A stretch of DNA of 64,000 bases from Laburnicola sp. R22_1 (lineage: Eukaryota > Ascomycota > Dothideomycetes > Pleosporales > Didymosphaeriaceae), in assembly GCA_014281115.1 (NCBI GenBank), contig JACONQ010000002.1, positions 1,984,001-2,048,000 on the forward strand. Reading direction: 5' to 3'. The translations under genes and the position numbers were made by a program. Positions 10,806 through 20,999 of this stretch are shown here, in pieces (the first letter of the stretch is position 1; the number at the start of each line of letters is the position of its first letter). Under the pieces are notes generated by a model. It searched no databases. It had not been told where the DNA came from and saw only the letters and a list, made by a program, of their open reading frames with translations.

Positions 10806-11720
10806 ATGCTCCTCCTCATCGCCGGAATCACCGGCAACGTTGGCCAACACCTTGCGCGACATGCCATAGCCAAAGGCCTTACAGTCCGCGGTCTCGGTCG
10901 CTCTCCAGAGAAGCTCGATCCCTCCATCAAACTCGAATCCTTCGTCCAAAGCAAGAACTACTACGATGTACCCGCCTTAGAGACTGCAGTAAACGGAGTC
11001 GACGCCATTATCGTCGCCTACATGGGAACCCCCGAGCTACAAATTGACGGCCAACTTCTCCTACTACGTGCTTCCGAAAGAGGCGGAGTCCGCATTTTCC
11101 ACACTTCGACATGGACCTACGATTTCCGCAAGACAAAGTTCCTCGAACACGAGAGCTACGATCCGTTCGTCGCCTTTCAGAGAATCGTGGAGCTCTCGAG
11201 CACGATTAAGCCGCTGTACATCCTCACAGGCGTACTGGCCGAAGTCCTTTTCAGCGTCGAAGGCCGCGCAGATTTCAGCCCGCGTAACGGCGGCGTTTTC
11301 GACCCCAAGGAGAAGTGCTTCGAATACTATGGCACTGGGCATGAGAAGTACCAGTGGACGACCGAGGAAGACGCCGCGAAGTTCAGCATCGAGCTTATCC
11401 TCACGCCTGAAGCGCAGTCCGGAAACGGGGGATTCTTCAGTGCGTGGTCTGGTGAACACAGCGTCTTGGAGATTGCGCAAGTCTACGAGACGGTGCGTGG
11501 TACGCCCGTGAAGCTGAAGAATATGGGGACTGTTGAGGATCTGGAGAAGAAGGCGTTGGAGGCGAGGGCGCAGAGTAGCCCAGCGGGATTTTGGGGGTAT
11601 ATTGGGGCGTTTTATCAGCTTTTCACGATCAATGGGCGGTGGGTCTTGACGGATGGCAATATGTTCCGGAATGTGAAGAGGGCTAGTTTGGAGGGTTTCT
11701 TGAAGAGCTCGAGCGTTTAG
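10806..11720 (+). CDS. NmrA-like / isoflavone-reductase-like NAD(P)-binding protein
   Basis: Single exon, 304 residues, ending at TAG 11718-11720. The N-terminus MLLLIAGITGNVGQHLARHA is a Rossmann beta-alpha-beta with the glycine motif GxTGxxG, typical of atypical short-chain dehydrogenases of the NmrA/isoflavone reductase group. A second strand, LTVRGLGRSPEKL, follows; an arginine at this place usually contacts the NADP phosphate. VDAIIVAYMG ends the first half and GVRIFHTSTWTYDF resembles the family's central strand. Family members are either redox sensors that bind NAD(P) without turnover (NmrA) or reductases of small aromatic substrates; the sequence does not tell which. Soluble and cytosolic or nuclear, since no signal peptide or membrane segment is seen. 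It is the last intact gene before the AT-rich block, so it may be under position effects. The frame at 11044-11511 and its antisense are shadows. Confidence 0.88.
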   Translation: MLLLIAGITGNVGQHLARHAIAKGLTVRGLGRSPEKLDPSIKLESFVQSKNYYDVPALETAVNGVDAIIVAYMGTPELQIDGQLLLLRASERGGVRIFHTSTWTYDFRKTKFLEHESYDPFVAFQRIVELSSTIKPLYILTGVLAEVLFSVEGRADFSPRNGGVFDPKEKCFEYYGTGHEKYQWTTEEDAAKFSIELILTPEAQSGNGGFFSAWSGEHSVLEIAQVYETVRGTPVKLKNMGTVEDLEKKALEARAQSSPAGFWGYIGAFYQLFTINGRWVLTDGNMFRNVKRASLEGFLKSSSV

Positions 11721-11980
11721 ATCACTACGATCTAACTTTGTAGGTTGTACATTAAAACCTTTATAAGAGAAGTTATCTATATTTATTCATGTCCACGGAG
11801 CAACATGCGTTTGCTTAGACTTGATATGAGAAAAAGCATGCTATCCTATAGCATTAATTTTAATCCAATGCATATACATAACACTAATATGCTTATATAT
11901 TCTAACCCATCTCGTATCCTATTCGCCTTCTAGTATTACTATTATGCTTACGCAAATGTTAGCTTACTTAAGATAGTTAT
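11721..11980. other. Transition from gene block to AT-rich block
   Basis: Base composition drops abruptly within about 60 bp of the stop codon at 11720, from balanced coding DNA to TA-rich DNA such as TTATATTCTAACCC. The stretch contains the 3' flank of the NmrA-like gene and no recognisable feature. An open frame at 11745-11933 is an AT-rich chance frame. Confidence 0.6.
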
Positions 11981-11982
11981 TA

Positions 11983-12685
11983 ACGTGTCCGTGCGCGTGA
12001 TGCGCGGATTCGCGTGATGCGCCGCTTTTTACTAGGAAAATTAAGAAAAACAAGGAAGTTTAAAGCAGTATAATTCTTTAACTACCTTTCCTTTTTAAAA
12101 TCTTCCTTTATTAAAGTTATTAAGAAAGACCATCTCTATAACTTTAGAATTTTAGTTTTCTAATAATAATTAGTTTTAAGAAAAAAGTATAAACGTGCTA
12201 AAATTTAAGTCCCTAAAATTTAAAAATAATACTTTTTTAGGTGTAAAGCATACTATTTAGAATATATTTTGTATTAGAACTTTTTCTTATAAAGAGCTAC
12301 TTAAGAAGATAGATTATCTTTCCTAATTTATTTTTCTTAAAAAATAAAAAGATAATCTAACTTTTTAGTTAAGAGTTTTATTAAAAAGAACCTAATATAA
12401 AATGTGTTCTAAATAGTATACTTTACACCTAGAAAAGTATTATTTTTAAATTTTAGGGACTTAAATTTTAGCACGTTTATACTTTTTCTTAAAACTAATT
12501 ATTATTAGAAAACTAAAATTCTAAAGTTATAGAGATGGTCTTTCTTAATAACTTTAATAAAGGAAGATTTTAAAAAGGAAAGGTAGTTAAAGAATTATAC
12601 TGCTTTAAACTTCCTTGTTTTTCTTGATTTTCCTAGTAAAAAGCGGCGCATCACGCGAATCCGCGCATCACGCGCACGGACACGT
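11983..12685. mobile_element. 703-bp foldback (palindromic) element with TA duplication
   Basis: Almost the whole 703 bp is one palindrome. The two arms, each about 340 bp, meet near 12334 and match with very few differences. The ends are ACGTGTCC and GGACACGT, flanked by TA at 11981-11982 and 12686-12687, the target duplication of the Tc1/mariner/pogo superfamily. The outer 40 bp of each arm are GC-rich and hold two copies of CGCGTGATGCGC; the inner part is AT-rich. There is no coding capacity, so this is a non-autonomous element moved by a transposase supplied elsewhere. The end layout resembles the pogo elements further right. Confidence 0.88.
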
Positions 12686-12813
12686 TAACTTAGAAATATA
12701 AATACCTTCCTTAGTGTACTCCTATAAGACTACGCGCTACTAGCATCTAACAAACACTAAAACTATCGACAAGAATATATATATGAGCCTAGAGTCTCTT
12801 TAAATATTTCTTA

Positions 12814-14684
12814 ACGTACTTTACACTTTAGTCGATTATTCTATTAAGTTAATTACTTTGCCAAGACTTCACTAAAACGTACTATTAGTAATAGTATAAC
12901 GCGATGCCTTAACTACATAATAAACTACTAGCGTTAAAAGAAACGCATATATAGCTTGTAATCTAGACTATTAAATAAGACGCGACACTTTCTTAGCAAC
13001 GCGCTGCAGCCCTCTATAACGTCTCTTAAAGTATACTTAGCAACTAACGCGCTAGAAAGATGTTTAGACGCGACTATACACTTAATAAAATAAGACTTAC
13101 TATAAGAGAGGAGTAGGTAATTGTGCAGCATATACTCGACCTAGACGCGCGAGAATTTCTGCCCCAGCTTAATGCTATAAAAGATATGGCTAATTCTTTA
13201 CTAGCTGCACGCCACTATAAGCTAATTGGCTAGAGGTGGCCTTATAACTTTGTTAAGCGCTAGCTAAAGCTTTAAGTTAAGTTTAATTAAAAGTACAACT
13301 ACAAGAGAGCTCTCTAGAAGAATTCTAAGGTAATATAAGGCTAGTTCTAGCTTATAGAGAATATAAAGGCCAAGTATAGTATCCTAGATAAGGACACCTA
13401 TAATTTTAACAAGTCTAGCTTTATAATAGGCATAATATTAACTAGAGTGGTAGTTATAGGCTCTAAGCGTTAAGGACAGCTAAAGTAGGTACAGCAGGGT
13501 AATAGAGAGTAGACAATAGTTATCCAAAATATTAACGCAATAGATTAGTAAATCCCACTCTTTATTATCTTTAGGGGTAAGCACCACCTCTCCGCCTAGT
13601 ATAAAGAGAAGGATCTACTTTATAATTAGGTTATTGCAGTCTCTAAGAATGGCTAAATAATAAATAAGCTTAGTCTGCAATGGCTAAAGCACTTTAATAA
13701 GTATATAAAGAGGCGTACTACTAGTAAAGTACGTTTGCTTATTATTAATAGCCACAAAAGTTACAACTCGCTTAAATTCCAAAATTACTATAAAAAGAGT
13801 AATATTATTACTCTTTATATGCCTCTATATTTGTTGCACCTCTTATAGCTACTTAATATAAGTTGTTTTGCACTGTTAAAGAAGGCGTATAGGCGCTAAG
13901 CTAAGAATCTAATACGCAACCACATTATGCACATTACTAAAGTTAAGTGTCTACTTTGCTTTATTGCTGCTTTTAAGGCTTTAATTACTAAAAGTAATAT
14001 TAAAGAAGGCTTTTAAGATGCTGGCCTAGTGCCCCACAACTTAGAAGTTATAATATCGCAGCTTAACGTCCGTCTGCGTACGCCTCCACTTTGTACTATT
14101 CGCAATAGTATATAGGAGTCGCAAACTTCGTAAAATAGTATAAAACTTAGGTTGCAATTAATGCTAGTTAAGTAGAGAATTTAAAGGCATATAGATAGTT
14201 CTCTAACTTATATAGTTAAGGTAGTAGAAAAGCTTATTAAAAGTGCTAAGCTAATAGGGCATTCTTTAGTGTTAATAACTAAACGTAATGCCAAACTTTA
14301 AGCTATTAATAAGGCCGCCACGCAATATAAATTATATAAAAGAAAGCGAGTACAGCATAAAGGAGTCCTTACAGCTAAAGAGAGCCAGCGGCTAGCCACT
14401 CTAAAGAAGTTTAGGGCGCGCAGTAATAGGCAAAAGGCAAAGAAGAGGGTGCGCGCTAATAGAGGCGAATCTGCTTAACAGTGCTATAGACGCTGCGGCA
14501 AGCCCGGGTATAATAAAACAACCTATAGGCAGCCTATAGAAGTAGATTCTAAATAGATTAGCCTATTTAGACTATTAAAAATAGTTTGTATTAACTCTAT
14601 ACTATTGTAAATAGTATAGAACTTAGTAGGGTCTTGGCAAAGTAATCGACTCGATAAAATAATTAACTCAAGTGTAAAGTACGT
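12814..14684 (+). mobile_element. pogo/Fot1-type DNA transposon, family 1, copy A (RIP-decayed)
   Basis: 1871 bp flanked by TA at 12812-12813 and 14685-14686. Terminal inverted repeats start ACGTACTTTACAC and extend about 70 bp to TTGCCAAGAC, heavily eroded. Size, ends and sequence match copy B at 55734-57606 (1873 bp, opposite strand), which is less mutated and shows what the ends looked like. The left end lies 128 bp from the foldback element. Copy A is one of the most TA-enriched coding relics in the window. Confidence 0.9.
12904..14556 (+). pseudogene. Decayed pogo/Fot1 DDE transposase (copy A)
   Basis: The relict frame runs from ATG 12904 to TAG 14554-14556. That is 1653 nt, exactly the length of the frame in copy B, so no net indel has occurred although many TAA/TAG stops interrupt it. 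Around 13736 it reads RLLIINSHKSYNSLKF, the DDE_1 core with the second catalytic Asp changed to Asn (IDGH to INSH). Near 14480 is a C-terminal zinc knuckle, RRCGKPGYNKTTYR, whose His and last Cys are both replaced by Tyr. All of these are transitions expected from RIP. It cannot encode an active enzyme. Confidence 0.85.
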
Positions 14685-14686
14685 TA

Positions 14687-17383
14687 CTAAGTAGAGCATA
14701 TACTCTTCCTAGCGTTTTCTTTAAAAAATTCGTAAATAACTCGATAAGAAGCCGTACAAGTATTTACTAACATACTAATCCATATATTAAAATAGGCGGA
14801 TAAGTTAGCTATGTCTTTTCGAGGTCTCGGTTTTTTAAATTTTATAAGTCGAGGTGTGTTAGCTCTATCCATATTAGGGTCTAGTTTTAAAAACAGGACA
14901 TAATTGCTATATACTTACTTAGTCTATCCTATTCGATTATTACATAACTACACGCTAAAAAGAAATATTAATTAATATACATAAGCAATATGCAAATATG
15001 CCCTAATGGAATAATATTATCTATTAAAATACGGACTTTAGCAAAAAAATTATAATGGCTTCGACTAGGTTAGACTCTTCTATAACTAGACTTAATTAAT
15101 AGAACTTAATAGTACTATAGTACAGCACGCACATATTAGTAAAAAATAAAAAACTCTAATTTTGGAACAAACAATACCTATATAAAGGCTTCTAATATGC
15201 CTTTATTTCCCCTCTATACTATAATATTAATCCCTTTTTATTAACACCTTATAACTCTTTTCTGTGTATATAATAGTAGGAGGAATAATTGCTATTATTA
15301 TAATATTTTTATTAGAAACCCCCTAGTCACAAAAAATAACTATACTATAATACCTCTTTAGATATTATAAAAAAAGGTATAAGAGACTCTATGTTTCCGC
15401 TTCTTCTAAAAAGCTCTTGCGTACCCATCTAAGCTCTAAAGGTCCGTCCTAGCCTTATTTAAAAAGCACCAAAAACGCACCTATGTAAAAAATCTAGTAA
15501 TGTGCTAAAATATACGCTTTATTTTAATAAAAGTATAAAATTAAGTACGCGTTAAAATTATTACTACTTACTACTATAGAAATTACACTTTTATATTATA
15601 TTAAGGAGACACGATACTACTCTATATATTAAAGCGTAACTAATAGTATTATTAATAAGCTTTTTTCTTATATATAACTAGTATTTACGAAATTAATATA
15701 TATAAATAACTATTACCTATACGTACTTACTTACTACTATACTTATTACGCCGCGAGTAAAATCTAGAATAGACTAATTATGTGCTCTTCTGACATTTAC
15801 TACCTATTTGCTTAGGTTACTAGGAGAATTAGTTTTAAAATCGGGTAGGGAATTAAAAATAGAAACCCGTGGGCTAAGTAGTTAAGTTATCTAAAAAACC
15901 ACAACTAAAAAATATATAGAGATCTCTAGTATAATTACGTAAAATATAATAACTATCTACACGAATTTATATATTTCTTTACTTTAACTTAATATTATAG
16001 TTAGTAGGCACTTTCTTATTTATAAGGCTAAGTAATATATAATATAGAGTAGTACTAATAATTTCTTACTAGTGTAATAGCAAAAGTTTATACTTAGAGA
16101 ACTATAATATATTTTATAAATACTTATTATAGAAAGAGGTCTATAGCACTAAATCCTTTAAGGTTATTATTTTCTTCTATCTTCTAATCTAGTCCCTGCA
16201 GAAACCTCTTCACCACTAACTACACCTCCTCCGCACTAGCATACTTATAGATTTAGCACTTACGTGCAATATTAGCCATATATTTAGGCTCTAGTCGTGC
16301 CCACTTCTTATAGGATATTATAGCCGCAATTTCTCGCCACGTGTACTATTACAATAGAGTCTCTAGTATTCCTAGCCAAAACCCTATTATAAGTTCATAC
16401 ACTAAGTAGCTATATAAGAATAAATCTATTTATTTAGTTAGATTGGCCTAGTATTTAAGAGAATAAAAGCTTTTCTAACTTTGCCTCTTACCCTTATAGA
16501 ATGTATTTCACCACATATTATAATTAAAACCAGCGTTACTAAAACTAACAAGAGAGAATAATAATTAAAAGTCCAAAGCGAGCCAGCAGTCCGCTAAGCT
16601 AGAATCGCCAAAGATAATATTATAAGAATATATAAATATAAGGCCCAAGATAATATAAAGTACCTATTAGTAAGCTAGAAAGCGATAAGATAGTAAAAGG
16701 CAAGTCGTTACTACATTTAGTAGGCTATTATATATAATAGCCCTATACTAAGTAATAAATCTAATTAGAGGAGCACCTAAAGGTTTAGTAAGCACTACTA
16801 ATGTAGTATAGAGATTACAACATTTAAAACTATCTTATATTACTAAGAGGATTAATAAGGTACGTTTAGAATAAAACTTATAGGACTATATATAAGTAGT
16901 TCTTAATAATCTACTTATATACTACTATTGTCTTCTAATATTAATTCGCATTATACTCTTTCCGCCAGCTCGCTTTAATAGTATTATCTAGCTCGTTAAG
17001 ATACACTTCTAATATAAGAATAACTAAGTCTTTATCTAATTACACAGCCATAATTCCATCAAAATTAGCATTAAAACCTAACTAATAGAGAGATTCTAAT
17101 TATTTACCTAATTCCCTAAGTATAATAGCGTTGCGAATTCTTACTATATTATAAGCTTATTATTAAGCTGTGTAAAGTAGAATTAAGGTTAACCACAAAG
17201 GAATAGTAGGTAGTAGGTAGTAGCGTGCATAGAAAAGTATTAATCTAGCGTTTAAAGGACAATAGTATTATTTTTACTTTGGCTAGCTTAAATTATATAT
17301 AGTTTTTTTTTGCAACTAAGAAGTTTCTAATAAAAATATTATATTAATAGTAGTTATCTCTCCTACTATTATATATATAGAAA
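14687..17383. other. AT-rich repeat DNA, unclassified
   Basis: This is TA-rich DNA with stops in all frames and no recognised transposon end. A short better-preserved coding relic lies on the minus strand at about 16160-16350. With stops read as former glutamines it gives TWREIAAIISYKKWARLEPK followed by YMANIARKC. This is an amphipathic, Trp- and Arg-containing segment that superficially resembles a Myb/SANT-like DNA-binding helix, but I cannot name it. The rest shows nothing I can support. Confidence 0.4.
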
Positions 17384-18817
17384 AGTGTCTCTAGCAGCTA
17401 TCTAACCGCGAGTATTAAACAACTTAATCTTAGGATGCTAGAAAGCTAGCTTGCTACACATATTAAAGAGTTAGATTTAAAAGACTTAGTGTTATATATA
17501 TTAAAGAGGAAGAATTTTTAGATATTATAAATATTATAAGAGTAGGTAGACTTATATAATATGCGTATAGTAAACTATATTAGAAAAAGTTTTAAGCAAG
17601 TATAAGCACCTAGGGCACCTAAGTAGCTCTAAGCACGCCTACTTACGTCTACGCACTAAATACACTTAGAGCGCACTAGTAATACTACTTTTTTCTTAGT
17701 GTACATATGCGTAAAGTTGTATAAGGATACGCACCTATACTACTAGTATACCTAGAGTAGCTAGGGTAGCTAGAGTATCCTAGGTGCCTATACTACCTAT
17801 AAAATACTAATTAATAAGCAAATAAAGCTCTTTAATTGGCTAGAATTTAAAAAAAGCTTAGTAAGCTACTTAGTAAGCAGCTTAGTAAGCTTTTAAAAAA
17901 GATTTTTAAAGTATAAAGTTAAAGTCTCTTACTAGATAGTAATTACTAGTTAATATAATATTACTAATTACTAGCGTATTATATAAAACTTCTATCTAAC
18001 TCTAAATTCTAGATTTTGTAGGTTTAAAAATAGAAAAAAATATAGTTTTATAATTATTTAAAAGAATTAGATTAGGCGAAAATTAGTGGCTTAGTAAAGA
18101 ACACTATTTTAAAAAGTATAAACTTTAATAACTTTTTAACTACTTTATTTTTATTAAAACCTTTTTAAAATTTTGTATAATAATATTACGTAATATATAT
18201 AATAACTAGTAAAATAAAGATATTTTTATTAATTACTAACTAATTACGTAATAAAAATAGTATTTTTAAATTAAATAGTTAAAGACTAGTATTTTCTCTA
18301 TAAATCTATAAAAAAATTAAAATTATAGCTTTACTAGTAAACAAGTTATAAAGCTTTAAAAAAATTACTTATTTAGGCTATTTGTGCACATCGGCGTAAG
18401 TCTGCGCATGTCTATATATCTCTAAGTATTTTTGTGCTAGTAAATTACTTATGTAAAAATACGTACAAATATATAAGTCTATGTACGTTTGCGTATAATT
18501 CGCATAGTTAAGTAGAAAAACTTTTCTAATATATAGTTATAACTCTATGTAGCTCTACTATAGTCTATAGCTCTCTAATAATTTACTAGTTAAGAGATAA
18601 TATATAACTTAGTTATGCTAAATAGTAGACTATCTATTAACTACTATTAATACTACTATTATATACAATACTAATAATAAAATTATTAATATTTTATATA
18701 TATTTTATTACTACTACTATGTACTAGGTACTAGGTTATAGTGCCTTCTATTATACTTCTCTCTATATATAGTACGAACTCGACCCTAGTTAGAATTTCT
18801 ACATAATAAAGATCTTT
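17384..18817. repeat. Dispersed repeat X, copy 1 (split by a TIR element)
   Basis: 17384-17579 plus 18530-18817 align with 43402-43854 plus 59450-59558 (copy 2). Shared landmarks are CTCTAGCAG/CTCTAGTAG at the left, GCGTATAGTAAACTATA, TAGTAGACTATCTATTAACT and GATCTTTAATA at the right. Copy 2 is longer in the middle by roughly 75 bp. The length of about 0.5 kb and lack of coding suggest a solo LTR, but clear TG...CA ends and a target duplication are not evident in both copies. The right part of this copy (near 18717) is the uninterrupted version of the place where the large LTR retrotransposon entered copy 2. Confidence 0.6.
17580..18529 (+). mobile_element. 0.95-kb non-autonomous TIR element, copy 1
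   Basis: 950 bp with ends TTAGAAAAAGTTTT and AAAACTTTTCTAA, flanked by TA at 17578-17579 and 18530-18531. It interrupts repeat X. The reverse complement matches 19286-20222 along nearly its whole length. It has no coding capacity. Internal features include clustered GCTTAGTAAGC motifs near 17856-17896 and CCTAGGTG-like motifs near 17790. The TA duplication suggests mobilisation by a Tc1/mariner or pogo-type transposase. Confidence 0.8.
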
Positions 18818-19285
18818 AATAAAAAAGCGTTTTAAGGTAATATTAATAAAAAGAGGTTAGCATATTATAAGCTAAGCAAGCTTACTAGGCAAGCTTAATA
18901 AGCTTAGCACGCGCACTCTAATTAAAAATCATTATATAAAATATAATAAGGCTATATTACTATACTATAGTTTAAAGTAGAAGAAATATAAAGGTGCTTA
19001 TTACACTAATATCTCTATCTATTATTATTTTTAAAAATATTACTAGAAGTAATAGCTATAATAGTAGGTTTATACTACTTATAAGATATATACTAAGTAG
19101 AGACTTATACACTATAGGTACACTAATACTCTATCTCTATATTAAAATTAACTAAGGCTATTATATATATAGATAGAGTTAATTTAACTATAATTTAGAA
19201 TTATTATTAAGTAGTAACTTATCTTACCTATATAAGTATTAATAAGGTTAATGTGCTTATTATCTATATAAAAAAGCTTAATCTA
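18818..19285. other. AT-rich spacer between the two inverted TIR elements
   Basis: This 468-bp stretch lies between the right end of repeat X copy 1 and the second TIR element. It shows no coding relic, no tandem repeat and no match to other parts of the window that I can see. Confidence 0.45.
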
Positions 19286-20222
19286 TTAGGAAAGTTTTTT
19301 CTAGAGAGACTACTTAACTGTGTGCAGACATGCGCAGACGTGCACATACTTACACATTTTTGCATAAGCAATTTACTAGTATAAAAATGCTTAGAGATGC
19401 GCAGACATGCGTAGACTTGCGCAAATGTACACAAATAGTTTAAATAAGTAATCTTTTTAAAGCTTTATAGCTTTTTTACTAGTAAAGCTATAATTTTAAT
19501 TTTTTTATAGATATATAGAGAAAATACTAGTCTTTAATTATTTAATTTAAAAATACCATTTTTATTACGTAATTAGTTAGTAATTAATAAAAATATCTTT
19601 ATTTTACTAGTTATTATATATATTACGTAATATTATTATACAAAATTTTAAAAAGGTTTTAATAAAAATAAAGTAGTTAAAAAGTTATTAAAGTTTATAC
19701 TTTTAAAATAGTGTTCTTTACTAAGCCACTAATTTTCGCCTAATCTAATTCTTTTAAATAATTATAAAACTCTATTTTTTCTATTTTTAAACCTAGAAAA
19801 CCTAGAATTTAGGATTAGGTAGAAGTTCTATATAACACGCTAGTAATTAGTACTATTATATTATCTAGTAATTACTATCTAGTAAGAGACTTTAACTTTA
19901 TACTTTAAAAATCTTTTTTAAAAGCTTACTAAGCTGCTTACTAAGTAGCTTACTAAGCTTTTTTTAAATTCTAGCTAATAAAAGAGCTTTATTTACTAAG
20001 TAATTAGCATTATTTTAATAGTATAGGTGCTATAGGTGTCCTAGGTGCCCTAGATGTCCTAGGTGCACTAGTAGCATAGGTACACATCCTTACACAACCT
20101 TACATATACGCACGCTAAAAAAAATAGTATTATAGGTACGCTTAGAGCGCTTTTAGTACGTAGGCGTGTATAGAGCTACCTAAATACTATAAGTGCGCAC
20201 ACGCGCTTAAAATTTTTCCTAA
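19286..20222 (-). mobile_element. 0.94-kb non-autonomous TIR element, copy 2 (inverted)
   Basis: 937 bp with ends TTAGGAAAG and TTTCCTAA, flanked by TA at 19284-19285 and 20223-20224. It is the reverse complement of 17580-18529. It keeps the GG of the terminal TTAGGAAA that copy 1 has lost (G to A). No coding capacity. With copy 1 it forms a large inverted repeat with a spacer of about 756 bp. Confidence 0.8.
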
Positions 20223-20300
20223 TATTATTAGAAAAAATTTTTATTTTAGCTTAGCGTAATTTTACTTAAATATATATAAATATACATAGATATACACAAA

Positions 20301-20448
20301 CCTACCCAAATATATAAGTATATATAGGCATATATAATTATATATAAACCTACCTAAATATGCAAGTATATATAAATATGCATAGGTATACGCAAATCTG
20401 CCTAAATATATAAGTATACACAAATATACTTAAGTAAGTATATAGATA
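20301..20448. repeat. 48-bp tandem repeat, three copies
   Basis: The core CCTAAATAT (CCCAAATAT in the first copy) recurs at 20305, 20353 and 20401 with 48-bp spacing, each followed by an (A/T)TA- and CATA-rich half. It lies between the TIR element and the left array of R1. Confidence 0.6.
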
Positions 20449-20499
20449 TATAATATTATAAAAAGTATATATAAATCTAGATTATATAATACTTAACTC

Positions 20500-20965
20500 T
20501 AAATTACTATACCTTACTACGTCCTAGTAATAGTTATAATTCTATCTAAATATATATATATTTAATTCTAAATCACTATAACTTATTATATTATAGTACT
20601 AATTATAACTCTTTTTATTACACTCTATATTAATTCTAAATTGCTATAACTTACTATATTCTAGTAATAGTTATAATTCTATCTAAATGCGTACATATTT
20701 AATTCTAAATTACTATAACTTATTATATTATAGTATTAGTTATAACTCCTTCTACTACGCCCTATATTAATCCTAAATTACTATAACTTACTACGTCCTA
20801 GTAATAGTTATAATTCTATTTAAATGCGTATATATTTAATTCTAAATTACTATAACTTACTATATTATAGTACTAGTTATAACTTTTTTTATTATGCCCT
20901 ATATTAATCCTAAATTGCTATAACTTACTACGTCCTAGTAATAGTTGTAATTTACTCTAACTACG
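20500..20965. repeat. R1 left array: palindromes at alternating 68/69-bp spacing
   Basis: Seven half-units carry the core AAATTACTATAACTTACTA followed by its approximate inverse TAGTAATAGTTATAA. The CTATA of the core falls at 20517, 20576, 20644, 20713, 20781, 20850 and 20918. After one short first interval (59) the spacing alternates 68, 69, 68, 69, 68. Two half-unit types alternate, one with ...TGCGTATATATTTAATTC and one with ...CTACGCCCTATATTAAT, so the true period is 137 bp. Confidence 0.8.
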
Positions 20966-20999
20966 CATACGTTTAAGTTTCTTTAGTTACCTATTCTTC

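Noticed and set aside
10630..10869. 79-codon + frame just before the NmrA-like gene
   Set aside because: It overlaps the start of the NmrA-like gene in another frame, and its end lies in the Rossmann fold coding region.
11044..11511. 155-codon + frame and 138-codon minus frame inside the NmrA-like gene
   Set aside because: Both overlap the Rossmann-type gene in other frames and show no domain of their own.
17384..18817. Repeat X as a solo LTR
   Set aside because: Length fits, but TG...CA ends and a matching 5-bp duplication could not be shown in both copies, so it is reported only as a dispersed repeat.
20301..20448. Possible CRISPR-like direct repeats
   Set aside because: Three 48-bp units without unique spacers in fungal DNA; an ordinary tandem repeat. 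The 99-bp and 137-bp arrays of R1 were rejected as CRISPR for the same reason.
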